DNA of 64,000 nt from Microbacterium sp. LWH11-1.2 (GTDB taxonomy: Bacteria; Actinomycetota; Actinomycetes; Actinomycetales; Microbacteriaceae): the NCBI RefSeq assembly GCF_038397745.1, contig NZ_CP151636.1, positions 1,488,001-1,552,000 of the forward strand. Direction: 5' to 3'. This document shows positions 17,274-27,982 of the stretch, piece by piece (the stretch's first letter is position 1; the number at the start of each line of letters is the position of its first letter). Under the pieces are notes generated by a model that was given only the letters and a program-made list of their open reading frames with translations, was not told the DNA's origin and searched no databases. Both the position numbers and the translations under genes were made by a program.

Positions 17274-18041
17274 TCAGGCGGTCAGCTCGGCGCTGATCTC
17301 CTCGGCCGCCCGGCGCAGCAGGGGGACAGCCCGGCCGCCGAACGCCTCGTCGACGCGGGAGATCGGACCCGACACGGACACGGCGGTCGGGGTGGGGGCG
17401 TCGGGGACGGCCATCGAGAAGCAGCGGACGCCGATCTCCTGCTCCTGGTCGTCGATCGCGTAGCCGCGTTCGCGGATGCGATCGAGCTCGGCGAGCAGGT
17501 CGTCGATCGTGCCGAGGCTGAACTCGGTGGGCGTCGGCATCCCGGCGCGCCCCACGATGCCCCGCACGGTCTCGTCGGGGAGCTGGGCGAGGATCGCCTT
17601 GCCGACGCCGGTGTCGTGCAGGTTCGCCCGGCGGCCGACCTCGGTGAACATGCGCATCGAGTGCAGCGACGGCACCTGGGCGACATAGACGACCATGTCG
17701 CCGTCGAGCACCGCCATGTTGGCGCTCTCGCCGAGCTCGTCGACGAGGCGCTTGAGCTGCGGGCGCGCGAGGGCGCCGAACTGCCGGGAGGCTCCCTCGC
17801 CGATGCGGATGAGCTTGGGGCCGAGCGCGTAGCGGCGGTTCGGCAGCTGCCGTGCGTAGCCGAGCGAGACGAGCGTGCGCAGCAGGCGGTGGATCGTCGG
17901 GAGCGGGAGGTCGGTGGATGCCGCGAGCTCGCTCAGCGTGACGTCACCTCCGGCATCGGTCACCAGCTCGATGAGCTCGAAGACGCGCTCGACCGACTGC
18001 ACGCCGGATCCGGCGCTCTTCGCGGGCTTGATATCGGTCAT
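17274..18041 (-). CDS. IclR-family repressor, AllR-like regulator of purine and glyoxylate use
   Basis: This 255-residue regulator has an N-terminal winged helix-turn-helix (about residues 14-75: SVERVFELIELV, then LSELAASTDLPLPTIHRLL) and an IclR effector domain (about 80-250) with HDTGVGKAILAQLP and a YAIDDQEQEIGVRCFSMAVP stretch. ATG 18041 follows GGAGGATCCG; an upstream in-frame ATG at 18149 lacks family sequence. It is divergent from malic enzyme. Related AllR proteins repress allantoin and glyoxylate genes and release DNA with glyoxylate or allantoate; that is family knowledge. The paired operators across this window are the inferred targets, and a weak single copy lies in its own leader (18068-18082). 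Confidence 0.9.
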   Translation of the reverse strand: MTDIKPAKSAGSGVQSVERVFELIELVTDAGGDVTLSELAASTDLPLPTIHRLLRTLVSLGYARQLPNRRYALGPKLIRIGEGASRQFGALARPQLKRLVDELGESANMAVLDGDMVVYVAQVPSLHSMRMFTEVGRRANLHDTGVGKAILAQLPDETVRGIVGRAGMPTPTEFSLGTIDDLLAELDRIRERGYAIDDQEQEIGVRCFSMAVPDAPTPTAVSVSGPISRVDEAFGGRAVPLLRRAAEEISAELTA

Positions 18042-18132
18042 CGGATCCTCCGTCGGGGTCTGGATCATTCCATCATGCGAGAGAGGCATGTCGAAACAGA
18101 CGCGCACAAAGATTACCGTGCTTGCTTCAAAG

Positions 18133-18168
18133 TTCCATAGAGTAGACAATAGAATCCACGATACGAAA
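18133..18168 (+). promoter_or_regulatory. Operator pair in the regulator/malic enzyme intergenic region
   Basis: TTCCATAGAGTAGAC (18133-18147, left arm good, right arm weak) and ATCCACGATACGAAA (18154-18168) have centres 21 bp apart. A possible promoter is TTGCTT (18122) with a 17-bp spacer and GACAAT (18145), so the sites would overlap -10 and the start point. Confidence 0.55.
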
Positions 18169-18185
18169 ACTTAGACGGAGGAAAC

Positions 18186-19583
18186 ATGGCGAATCCGGGA
18201 CCCGGGAACTCCATCACACTGCGGATCGACGCTCCCTCGAACTTCAGCGTCACCAGCGAGCTCGCCGTGGCGGCGGCCGATGCCGGGGCAGCGGTGACCG
18301 CGCTCGACGTCGTCGAGTCGCATCCCGCGACGATCGTCGTCGATCTGACCTGCAACACCGCGGGGGAGGAGCACGCCGACCGCGTGCGCGCCGCGATCGA
18401 CGCGCTCGAGGGCGTCACGGTCCGACTCGTCAGCGACCGCACCTTCCTGATGCACCTCGGCGGAAAGCTCGAGGTCGTGCCGCGCGTGCCGCTGCGCAAC
18501 CGCGACGACCTGTCCCGCGCGTACACGCCGGGAGTCGCCCGCGTCTGCCTGGCGATCGCCGAAGACAAGAGCAAGGCGCGACAGCTCACCGTCAAGCGCA
18601 ACACGATCGCTGTCGTCACCGACGGCACCGCCGTGCTCGGCCTCGGAGACATCGGCCCCGAAGCCGCCCTCCCGGTCATGGAGGGCAAGGCCGCGCTGTT
18701 CAAGCAGTTCGCGAACGTCGACGCGTGGCCCGTCTGCCTCGACACCAAGGACACCGAGGAGATCATCTCGATCGTCAAGGCGATCGCCCCGGTATACGGC
18801 GGCGTGAACCTCGAGGACATCGCGGCGCCGCGCTGTTTCGAGATCGAGGCGCGCCTGCGCGAGGAGCTCGACATCCCGGTCTTCCACGACGACCAGCACG
18901 GCACCGCCATCGTGACGCTCGCCGCTCTCGGCAATGCGCTCAAGGTGGTCGGCAAGAAGATCGAAGACGTCCGCATCGTCGTGTCCGGGGTCGGCGCCGC
19001 CGGCAACGCGATCATCCAGCTGCTGCTCGCCGAGGGCGCCCGCGACATCGTGGCCTGCGGCCGGGACGGCGCGATCCACCCGGATGTCGAGTACACCGAC
19101 GCGCACCGCACCGAGATCGCGTCGACCACCAACCCGCGCGGCTTCCAGGGCACGCTGAAGGAGGCCATGGTCGATGCCGACGTCTTCATCGGCGTGAGCG
19201 CTCCGAACATCCTCGGCGAGGAAGACATCGCGGCCATGGCGGACGACGCGATCGTGTTCGCGATGGCCAATCCCACGCCCGAAGTCGACCCGATCGTCGC
19301 GTCGAAGCACGCCGCCGTCGTGGCGACCGGCCGCAGCGACTTCCCGAACCAGATCAACAACGTACTGGCCTTCCCCGGGGTCTTCCGCGGTCTGCTCGAC
19401 GCCGGCGTGTCCGACATCACCGCGCCTATGCTGGTCGCAGCCGCCGAGGCGATCGCCGCACGCGTCGGGGACGACGAGCTCAACGCGAGCTTCATCATCC
19501 CCAGCGTGTTCGATCCCCTGGTGGCCGGCGCCGTGGCCGAGGCCATCGTCCGCGTCGCCTCCATCGTCTCGAGCAAGGAGTGA
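18186..19583 (+). CDS. NAD(P)-dependent malic enzyme with N-terminal ACT domain
   Basis: This 465-residue enzyme decarboxylates malate to pyruvate. Residues 1-80 are an ACT-like regulatory domain; the catalytic part follows with YTPGVARVC (catalytic Tyr), GLGDIGPEAALPVMEGKAAL (Lys), FHDDQHGTA (metal-binding acids) and a Rossmann GVGAAGNA. The ribosome site GGAGG precedes ATG 18186. It is the first gene of the malic enzyme-DUF6986-allE operon and is directly downstream of paired IclR operators. Under this control it would convert malate made from glyoxylate by malate synthase. Confidence 0.92.
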   Translation: MANPGPGNSITLRIDAPSNFSVTSELAVAAADAGAAVTALDVVESHPATIVVDLTCNTAGEEHADRVRAAIDALEGVTVRLVSDRTFLMHLGGKLEVVPRVPLRNRDDLSRAYTPGVARVCLAIAEDKSKARQLTVKRNTIAVVTDGTAVLGLGDIGPEAALPVMEGKAALFKQFANVDAWPVCLDTKDTEEIISIVKAIAPVYGGVNLEDIAAPRCFEIEARLREELDIPVFHDDQHGTAIVTLAALGNALKVVGKKIEDVRIVVSGVGAAGNAIIQLLLAEGARDIVACGRDGAIHPDVEYTDAHRTEIASTTNPRGFQGTLKEAMVDADVFIGVSAPNILGEEDIAAMADDAIVFAMANPTPEVDPIVASKHAAVVATGRSDFPNQINNVLAFPGVFRGLLDAGVSDITAPMLVAAAEAIAARVGDDELNASFIIPSVFDPLVAGAVAEAIVRVASIVSSKE

Positions 19584-19588
19584 GCACC

Positions 19589-20884
19589 GTGCCCGTCAGC
19601 GTCGATCCGCGCAGCACCACCCTGGGCGAGGACGACTTCGCCGACATCGACGCCCGGCTCGCCGACACCGACGCGCTGCTCGCGACCTCGTACCCCGGGG
19701 ACGAAGGCAGCCGCCAGCCGGTGCACACGCTCTATGTGCCCGCCGACCGCTTCGACCCCGAGCTGCCCGCGCGCTTCGGTGCGGAGGCCGCCGCGGCCGT
19801 CGCCGCGTTCGGCGGCTCGGCGGCGCTCGCCGATGCCGTCGGGCTCGGGCACCTCGCCGAGGAGCTCGCGCCGCTCGTCGACGCCAAGCTGCGCAGCGAG
19901 CCGATCGAGGACCTCCGCCTGGACTTCGAGGACGGCTACGGCGCGCGACCGGATGCCGAAGAGGATGCGGATGCCGTGCTCGCGGCCGAGCGCGTGGCCG
20001 CGGCCGTCGCCGCGGGAACCGCGCCGCCCTTCATCGGCATCCGCTTCAAGTGCTTCGAGGCGCCGACCCGGCGCCGCGGCATCCGCACCCTCGATCGATT
20101 CCTGACCACCCTCGCCGCCGCCGGCCCGCTGCCGGACGGGCTCGTCCTGACCCTGCCCAAGGTGACCACGGTGGCGCAGGTCGAGGCGATGATCGTGCTC
20201 TGCGAGCGCTTCGAGGAGCGGCTGGGTCTGGCTCCCGGACGTCTGCGCTTCGAGGTGCAGATGGAGACGCCGCAGCTGATCATCGCCGCCGACGGATCGG
20301 TGCCGGTCGCGACCCTGCTGCACCGCGCGAAGGGCCGCGTCACGGCGCTGCACTACGGGACCTACGACTACAGCGCCTCGCTGCAGATCGCCGCCGCGCA
20401 CCAGTCGATGGAGCATCCGTCCGCCGACTACGCGAAGCAGGTCATGCAGGTCGCCGTCGCCGAGACCGGCGTGCGGCTCTCCGACGGCTCGACCAACGTC
20501 ATCCCCGTCGGTGACGCCGACCACGTGCGCGCGGCCTGGCAGCTGCACGCGCGCCTGGTACGGCGCTCGCTCGAGCGCGGCTACTACCAGGGGTGGGATC
20601 TGCACGCCGCCCAGCTGCCGACCCGCTACCTCGCGACCTACGCGTTCTATCGCGAGGGCTTCGCCGCCGCCGCGCGTCGCCTCGACAACTACCTGCACGG
20701 CAGCGACGCGACCATCATGGACGAGCCGGCCACCGCCCGGGCTCTCGCGCGCTTCGTCGTGCGCGGCCTGGAGTGCGGTGCTGTCACCGAGGCGGAGGTG
20801 CGGGATGCCGCGGCCGCCACTCCTGCGGAGCTGACCAAGCTCGCGCATCCGAAGCTCGCCGTATCCGAGGAGGAGACCTCATGA
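19589..20884 (+). CDS. DUF6986-type HpcH/HpaI aldolase or malate-synthase-like protein
   Basis: This 431-residue protein resembles CitE/HpcH TIM-barrel enzymes: LRLDFEDGYGARPD (acid residues as in the E-D metal site), FKCFEAPTRRRGIRTLD, and FEVQMETPQLI with a conserved E-T-P. The start is GTG 19589, eight bases after AAGGAG; GTG 19580 overlapping the malic enzyme stop is possible. It is translationally coupled to allE (ATGA at 20881). Enzymes of this fold make or break C-C bonds next to acyl-CoA or oxo-acids, often with glyoxylate. The exact reaction is unknown; the context points to a glyoxylate or ureidoglycolate substrate. Confidence 0.7.
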   Translation: MPVSVDPRSTTLGEDDFADIDARLADTDALLATSYPGDEGSRQPVHTLYVPADRFDPELPARFGAEAAAAVAAFGGSAALADAVGLGHLAEELAPLVDAKLRSEPIEDLRLDFEDGYGARPDAEEDADAVLAAERVAAAVAAGTAPPFIGIRFKCFEAPTRRRGIRTLDRFLTTLAAAGPLPDGLVLTLPKVTTVAQVEAMIVLCERFEERLGLAPGRLRFEVQMETPQLIIAADGSVPVATLLHRAKGRVTALHYGTYDYSASLQIAAAHQSMEHPSADYAKQVMQVAVAETGVRLSDGSTNVIPVGDADHVRAAWQLHARLVRRSLERGYYQGWDLHAAQLPTRYLATYAFYREGFAAAARRLDNYLHGSDATIMDEPATARALARFVVRGLECGAVTEAEVRDAAAATPAELTKLAHPKLAVSEEETS

Positions 20885-21708
20885 GCGCTCACGAACGCAC
20901 CTACTACACGCCCGCCGGCGGTCTTCCCGGTCAGTCGGCGCTGCTGACCGACCGTGCCGTGGTCAAGCTCGCGTACACCGTGATCCCGAAGGGCGTGCTG
21001 CGCGACATCGTCACCAGCAGCCTTCCCGGCTTCACGAACACCCGTGCCTGGATCATCGCCCGCCCGACGCCGAGCTCGGCGACGACCTTCTCGCAGCTGA
21101 TCGTCGAGATCGGTCCCGGGGGCGGTGCCACGAAGCCCGAGGTCGAGGCGGGCGTGGAGGGCGTCGTGTTCGTCACGACCGGGTCCCTCACGCTGACGCT
21201 CGACGGTGAGCGGCACGTGCTGGAGGAGGGCGGCTACGCCTTCCTCGCACCCGGCGCGACCTGGTCGCTCGCCAACGAGGGCGACGAGATCACGAGCTTC
21301 CATTGGATCCGCAAGGCCTACGAGTGGCTCGACGGCGTCGACGCACCGGCATCCTTCGTCACCAGCGACAAGGACATCGAGCCGACGTCGATGCCCGACA
21401 CCGACGACGTGTGGGCGACCACCCGCTTCTCGGACGCGAGCGACCTGGCGCATGACATGCAGGTGAACATCGTGACCTTCAAGCCGGGCGGCACGATCCC
21501 GTTCGCCGAGACGCACGTCATGGAGCACGGCCTGTTCGTGCTGCAGGGCAAGGCCGTCTACCGCCTCAACGACGACTGGGTCGAGGTCGAGGCGGGCGAT
21601 TACATGCTGCTGCGCGCCTTCTGCCCGCAGGCCTGCTACGCCGGGGGCCCCGAGGACTTCCGCTACCTGCTGTACAAGGACATGAACCGCCAGATCCGGC
21701 TGACCTGA
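20881..21708 (+). CDS. allE: (S)-ureidoglycine aminohydrolase
   Basis: This 275-residue bicupin releases ammonia from (S)-ureidoglycine to give (S)-ureidoglycolate. Two cupin repeats are visible, about residues 60-125 and 185-260; the second has ETHVMEHGLFVLQGKAVYRL, which supplies the Mn-binding Glu and His residues. The N terminus (YYTPAGGLPGQ) and C terminus (YLLYKDMNRQIRL) match the family pattern. It overlaps the preceding gene by four bases. The enzyme that should make its substrate, allantoate amidohydrolase, is not in this window. Confidence 0.9.
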   Translation: MSAHERTYYTPAGGLPGQSALLTDRAVVKLAYTVIPKGVLRDIVTSSLPGFTNTRAWIIARPTPSSATTFSQLIVEIGPGGGATKPEVEAGVEGVVFVTTGSLTLTLDGERHVLEEGGYAFLAPGATWSLANEGDEITSFHWIRKAYEWLDGVDAPASFVTSDKDIEPTSMPDTDDVWATTRFSDASDLAHDMQVNIVTFKPGGTIPFAETHVMEHGLFVLQGKAVYRLNDDWVEVEAGDYMLLRAFCPQACYAGGPEDFRYLLYKDMNRQIRLT

Positions 21709-21734
21709 CGCGGGTGCGCCCCGCGGGGATGCCG

Positions 21735-21800
21735 TTGACATCGCCGCGGGGTTCAGCGTACTCTTTTCACTAACAGGAATTTAACTTCCACATTACGAAA
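21735..21800 (+). promoter_or_regulatory. hyi-glxR-gcl-glxK-allB promoter with paired operators
   Basis: TTGACA (21735-21740), an 18-bp spacer and TACTCT (21759-21764) are followed without gap by TTTCACTAACAGGAA (21765-21779) and TTCCACATTACGAAA (21786-21800), centres 21 bp apart. This is the clearest promoter/operator set in the window. Confidence 0.7.
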
Positions 21801-21814
21801 TCAAGGATGATCCC

Positions 21815-22615
21815 ATGAGCTACACCGTGAACGCCTCGATCCTGCTGACCGAGCTGCCGATCCTGGAGCGCCCGGCGGCGGCCGAGGCTGCGGGCTTCGA
21901 CGCCGTGGAGTTCTGGTGGCCGTTCACCTCCGCCGTTCCCGCGCAGGAGGAGGTCGACGCGTTCGTCGCCGCGATCCAGGATGCGGGCGTGCAGCTCACC
22001 GGCCTCAACTTCTTCGCCGGCGACATGCCCGCGGGCGACCGGGGCCTCGTCTCCTGGATCGGTCGCGAAGACGAGTTCCGCGCCAACGTCGACGTCGTCG
22101 TCGGGATCAGCGAGCGTCTCGGCACGAAGGCCTTCAACGCCCTCTACGGCAACCGCATCGAGGGCGCCGATGCGCAGACGCAGGACGACCTGGCGGTGCA
22201 GAACCTCGCGATCGCGGGCGCAGCGGTCGCGAAGATCGGCGGCATCGTGCTGCTCGAGCCGGTGTCCGGAATGGACGCGTACCCGCTGAAGACCGCGGCC
22301 GATGCCCTGGCCATCATCGGCCGGGTCCGTGACGAGCACGGCGTCGACAACATCCGCCTGCTCGCCGACTTCTACCACCTGGCCGTGAACGGCGACGACG
22401 TCGCCGCGGTCATCGCCGACCACGCCGGAGAGTTCGGTCACATCCAGATCGCCGATGCCCCCGGGCGCGGCGAGCCCGGCACCGGCGACCTGCCGCTGAC
22501 CGACTGGATCGACGCCGCCCGCGCCGGCGGATACACCGGGGTCATCGGCCTCGAGTACAAAGCCACCCAGGCGGATGCCTTCGCCTGGCTCAACCGCGAA
22601 GGAGCGAACTCATGA
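21815..22615 (+). CDS. hyi: Hydroxypyruvate isomerase
   Basis: This 266-residue TIM-barrel isomerase interconverts hydroxypyruvate and tartronate semialdehyde. The N-terminal NASILLTELPILERP and AAGFDAVEFWWPF segments are typical of Hyi, with a Glu in LLEPVSGMD and DFYHLAVNGDD further on supplying metal ligands. It is the first gene downstream of the best operator pair and is coupled by ATGA to glxR, as in glyoxylate-use clusters. Confidence 0.9.
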   Translation: MSYTVNASILLTELPILERPAAAEAAGFDAVEFWWPFTSAVPAQEEVDAFVAAIQDAGVQLTGLNFFAGDMPAGDRGLVSWIGREDEFRANVDVVVGISERLGTKAFNALYGNRIEGADAQTQDDLAVQNLAIAGAAVAKIGGIVLLEPVSGMDAYPLKTAADALAIIGRVRDEHGVDNIRLLADFYHLAVNGDDVAAVIADHAGEFGHIQIADAPGRGEPGTGDLPLTDWIDAARAGGYTGVIGLEYKATQADAFAWLNREGANS

Positions 22616-23517
22616 CCAGCATCGCCATCATCGGCCTCGGCATCATGGGCCTCCCCATGGCCAAGAACCTCGTCAAGGCCGGCTACGAGGTGACCGGATT
22701 CAACCGCAGCCAGGAGCCGATCGATGCGCTCGTCGAGGCCGGAGGCACGGGAGCGACCAGCATCGCGGATGCCGTGAAGAATGCCGACGTCATCCTCACC
22801 ATGGTCCCCGACTCTCCGGACGTCGAGGGGGTCGTGCGCGGCGAGGACGGCGTCTTCGCCCACGCCAAGCCGGGCGCACTGTGGATCGACAACTCCTCGA
22901 TCCGCCCCGACGTCGCCAAGGCCCTCGCCGAGGAGGCGATCGCCGCCGGCTTCGGTGCGGTCGACGCCCCGGTCTCCGGCGGAGAGCAGGGTGCGATCGA
23001 CGGAGTGCTGTCGATCATGGTCGGCGGAGCCCCTGAGCACTTCGCGGCCGCGGAGCCCGTCCTCAACGCGATCGGCAAGACCATCGTGCACGTGGGTCCC
23101 GCCGGCGCCGGCCAGACCGTCAAGGCGGCCAACCAGCTGATCGTCGCCGTGAACATCCAGGCGCTCAGCGAGGCCGTGGTCTTCCTCGAGGCGTTCGGCG
23201 TCGACACCGACGCGGCGCTCAAGGTTCTCGGCGGCGGACTCGCCGGCTCCAAGGTCCTCGACCAGAAGGGGCAGAAGATGCTCGACCGCGACTTCACCCC
23301 CGGCTTCCGTCTCGCCCTCCACAACAAGGATCTGGGCATCGTCACCGCAGCGGCACGCTCGGCGGGGGTCACCGTCCCCCTCGGCGCCGCTGTCGCACAG
23401 CTCGTGAACGCCCTCGTCGCCCGTGGCGACGGCGGCCTCGACCACTCCGGTCTCTTCACACTCACCAACGAACTCTCCGGCCGCGGCGCTTCGACAAGCT
23501 CAGCGACCCAGAACTGA
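22612..23517 (+). CDS. glxR: Tartronate semialdehyde reductase
   Basis: This 301-residue beta-hydroxyacid dehydrogenase reduces tartronate semialdehyde, the product of Gcl, to D-glycerate. GLGIMGLPMAKNL is the Rossmann motif, DAPVSGGEQGA the substrate loop, and GAGQTVKAANQ holds the catalytic Lys. The last residues (ASTSSATQN) come from a dispersed 20-bp repeat (23489-23509) that has inserted into the 3' end of the gene. Confidence 0.92.
   Translation: MTSIAIIGLGIMGLPMAKNLVKAGYEVTGFNRSQEPIDALVEAGGTGATSIADAVKNADVILTMVPDSPDVEGVVRGEDGVFAHAKPGALWIDNSSIRPDVAKALAEEAIAAGFGAVDAPVSGGEQGAIDGVLSIMVGGAPEHFAAAEPVLNAIGKTIVHVGPAGAGQTVKAANQLIVAVNIQALSEAVVFLEAFGVDTDAALKVLGGGLAGSKVLDQKGQKMLDRDFTPGFRLALHNKDLGIVTAAARSAGVTVPLGAAVAQLVNALVARGDGGLDHSGLFTLTNELSGRGASTSSATQN
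23489..23509 (+). repeat. Dispersed short repeat, copy 1 (CTTCGACAAGCTCAGCGACC type)
   Basis: This is the first of four related copies of a roughly 20-bp sequence, consensus CTTCGACAGGCTCAGGGACC; the others are at 45551, 51024 and 60401. Here it forms the last codons of glxR. Such short repeats are, from memory, common in Microbacteriaceae. Confidence 0.6.
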
Positions 23518-23532
23518 TCTGAAGGACTTCTC

Positions 23533-25320
<1,788 letters not shown>

Positions 25321-25328
25321 CCCGCCGT

Positions 25329-26480
25329 ATGCGCATCCTCATCGCCTCGGACAAGTTCAAGGGCTCCGCCACCGGGGCCGAGGTCGCGGAGGCGCTCGCC
25401 CTCGGCATCCGGGAGATCATCCCGGATGCCGAGGTCGACGCGGTGCCCGTCGCCGACGGCGGCGAGGGAACGGTCGAGGCCGCTCTCGCGAGCGGGTTCG
25501 AGGCGGTCACGGCGCAGGTGACCGGGCCGACCGGGCAGCCGGTGCCGGCCCGGTTCGCGATGCGCGGAACGCAGGCGATCATCGAGATGGCCGCGGCGAG
25601 CGGTCTCGACCTGCTGCCGGGGGGCGCGAAGGCCCCGCTCACGGCGACGAGCCGGGGGACCGGCGACCTCATCCGGGCGGCGCTGGATCGCGGATGCACG
25701 ACGATCGTGCTCGGTGTGGGCGGAAGCGCCAACACCGACGGCGGTGCGGGGATGCTGCAGGCGCTGGGCGTCTCGCTCCGCACAGAGGAGGGCGATGCTC
25801 CTTCCGGCGGTGCGGCGCTCGCCGGCCTGGCCTCCGTCGACGTGACGGGTCTCGACCCGCGCATCGCCGCGGCGACGATCGTGCTCGCCAGCGACGTCGA
25901 CAATCCTCTCCTGGGAGACCGGGGGGCGTCTGCGGTGTTCGCACCGCAGAAGGGGGCGAGCGCCGACGATGTCGCCGCCCTCGAGACGGGCCTCTCCCGC
26001 TTCGCCTCGCTGCTCGAGGCGCAGGCGGGGGTGCGCCCGTCGAAGGATCTTCCCGGTGCGGGAGCCGCCGGGGGAGTGGGCTACGCGGCCCTGGCGGTGC
26101 TCGGAGCGAGCCGAGAGCCGGGCGTCGACGTCATCCAGCGTCTGACCGGGCTCGGTGAGCGCATCGCCGGTGCCGACCTCGTCATCACGGGAGAGGGCAG
26201 CCTCGACGACCAGAGCCTCGGCGGCAAGACGCCGCTGGGTGTGGCGGCGGCCGCGCGCGCGGCGGGCGTTCCCGTCGTGGCGGTGTGCGGGCGTTCGACG
26301 CTGACCGCGGAGGAAGCCGCCGATGCCGGCTTCGTCGCGGTGCTGCCGCTCAGCGCGCTCGAGCCGGACCCTGCGGCGAGCATGGCGAACGCGACCGCGC
26401 TGCTCGCGCAGGTGGGCCGGCGGATCGCCACCGAGATCATCCCGCGATCCCTGGCGGGATCGTGGTCCAGTATGGGCTGA
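25329..26480 (+). CDS. glxK: Glycerate 2-kinase
   Basis: This 383-residue GlxK/GarK-type kinase phosphorylates D-glycerate to 2-phosphoglycerate. The N terminus RILIASDKFKGSATGAEVA and VADGGEGTVEA are the family signature; GVGGSANTDGG and TGEGSLDDQSLGGKTPLGVA follow. ATG 25329 lies 8 bp after the gcl stop. It completes the route from glyoxylate into glycolysis. Confidence 0.93.
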   Translation: MRILIASDKFKGSATGAEVAEALALGIREIIPDAEVDAVPVADGGEGTVEAALASGFEAVTAQVTGPTGQPVPARFAMRGTQAIIEMAAASGLDLLPGGAKAPLTATSRGTGDLIRAALDRGCTTIVLGVGGSANTDGGAGMLQALGVSLRTEEGDAPSGGAALAGLASVDVTGLDPRIAAATIVLASDVDNPLLGDRGASAVFAPQKGASADDVAALETGLSRFASLLEAQAGVRPSKDLPGAGAAGGVGYAALAVLGASREPGVDVIQRLTGLGERIAGADLVITGEGSLDDQSLGGKTPLGVAAAARAAGVPVVAVCGRSTLTAEEAADAGFVAVLPLSALEPDPAASMANATALLAQVGRRIATEIIPRSLAGSWSSMG

Positions 26481-26527
26481 GCAGGTGTCAGCCGGTCGGC
26501 GTGCAGCCGGCGGAAGGGAAGGGCGAC

Positions 26528-27919
26528 ATGTCGCAGGAGCAGGAAATGGTGGATGCCGGAGCGTCGCTCGACCCGACGGGTGAGCGGTACGACCTCGTGA
26601 TCCGAGGACAGCGGGTGCTGACGTCCGCGGGCATCAGCCCGCGGGAGGTCGGGGTGCGCGACGGCAGGATCGTCGCCCTGCAGCCGTTGGGCAACAACCT
26701 CGACGGCGCGGAGGTCATCGAGCTCGCCGACGACGAGACGCTCATCCCCGGGCTCGTCGACACCCACGTGCACGTGAACGAGCCGGGTCGCACGGAGTGG
26801 GAGGGGTTCGCCTCCGCCACACGTGCCGCCGCGGCAGGTGGTGTGACGACCATCGTCGACATGCCGCTGAACAGCATCCCGGCGACCGTCGATGTCGAGG
26901 CGCTGAACATCAAGCGCGACGTCGCGCAGGGCCAGACGCATGTCGACGTGGGCTTCTGGGGCGGGGCGATCCCCGGCAACACCGCGGAGCTGCGCGGTCT
27001 GCACGATGCCGGCGTCTTCGGCTTCAAGTGCTTCCTGCTGCACTCCGGAGTCGACGAGTTCCCGCCGCTCGACGCCGACGAGATGGGGAAGGACATGCGC
27101 GAGCTCGCGACGTTCGACTCCGTGATGATCGTGCACGCCGAGGACTCCCGCGCGATCGACCGCGCCCCCTCACCCGAGGGAGACGACTACGGCAAGTTCC
27201 TGGCATCGCGTCCCCGTGGTGCCGAGAACCTCGCGATCGCCGAGGTCATCGAGCGGGCGCGCTGGACGGGCGCCCGTGCGCACATCCTGCACCTGTCGTC
27301 GTCCGACGCCCTGGCGATGATCCGCAGCGCGAAGCACGACGGCCTCCGGCTCACGGTCGAGACGTGCCCCCACTACCTGACCCTCACCGCGGAGGAGATC
27401 CCGCTCGGGGCCACGCAGTTCAAGTGCTGCCCGCCGATCCGAGAGGCCGGCAACCGCGAGCTGCTCTGGGAGGGGCTCGAAGACGGCACGATCGACTTCA
27501 TCGTCTCGGACCACTCGCCGTCGACGCTCGATCTCAAGGACCTCGACAACGGCGACTTCGCGGTCGCCTGGGGCGGGGTCGCGTCGCTGCAGCTCGGCCT
27601 CTCGCTGATCTGGACCGAGGCCCGTCAGCGCGGGCTGACGCTCGAGACCGTGGTGTCGTGGATGAGCGAGCGCCCCGCGCAGTTCGCCGGGCTCACCGGC
27701 AAGGGGCGCATCGCGCCGGGCTACGACGCCGACTTCTCGGTGTTCGCCGCCGACGATGCCTATGTCGTCGACGTGAACAAGCTGCACCACAAGAACCCGC
27801 TCACGCCCTACCACGGCAAGGCTCTGGCGGGTGTGGTGCGCAAGACGTGGCTGCACGGCGAGGTGATCGACTTCGAGACACCGCGCGGACGGCTGCTGCG
27901 CCGGGGCATGACCGATTGA
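26528..27919 (+). CDS. allB: Allantoinase
   Basis: This 463-residue cyclic amidohydrolase opens allantoin to allantoate. Metal ligands are visible: DTHVHVNEPG (His-x-His), the carboxylated Lys in FGFKCFL, VHAEDS, HILHLSS, and Asp in VSDHSPS. ATG 26528 follows GGAAGGG. It is the last gene of the hyi operon. The N terminus has an extra acidic stretch of about 18 residues before the barrel starts at YDLVIRGQRV. Confidence 0.94.
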   Translation: MSQEQEMVDAGASLDPTGERYDLVIRGQRVLTSAGISPREVGVRDGRIVALQPLGNNLDGAEVIELADDETLIPGLVDTHVHVNEPGRTEWEGFASATRAAAAGGVTTIVDMPLNSIPATVDVEALNIKRDVAQGQTHVDVGFWGGAIPGNTAELRGLHDAGVFGFKCFLLHSGVDEFPPLDADEMGKDMRELATFDSVMIVHAEDSRAIDRAPSPEGDDYGKFLASRPRGAENLAIAEVIERARWTGARAHILHLSSSDALAMIRSAKHDGLRLTVETCPHYLTLTAEEIPLGATQFKCCPPIREAGNRELLWEGLEDGTIDFIVSDHSPSTLDLKDLDNGDFAVAWGGVASLQLGLSLIWTEARQRGLTLETVVSWMSERPAQFAGLTGKGRIAPGYDADFSVFAADDAYVVDVNKLHHKNPLTPYHGKALAGVVRKTWLHGEVIDFETPRGRLLRRGMTD

Positions 27920-27937
27920 CGCGTGATCTTCGCCCGG

Positions 27938-27970
27938 AGTAAAGTTGAGTCAGGATAACTCAACTTTACT
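27938..27970 (+). promoter_or_regulatory. HAIR-type operator (HspR box) of clpB
   Basis: A perfect inverted repeat with 13-bp arms, 27938-27950 and 27958-27970, separated by CAGGATA. Its core TTGAGT-N7-ACTCAA matches the HspR-associated inverted repeat CTTGAGT-N7-ACTCAAG except for the outermost base. It ends 2 bp before the ribosome site of clpB, so binding would block the promoter or start point. Confidence 0.85.
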
Positions 27971-27982
27971 TCGGAGGGATAC

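Noticed and set aside
18082..18096. Second operator-like sequence (AGAGGCATGTCGAAA) in the IclR leader
   Set aside because: Only the right arm matches, and the centre spacing to 18068-18082 is 14 bp, not 21 bp, so it was not counted as a site.
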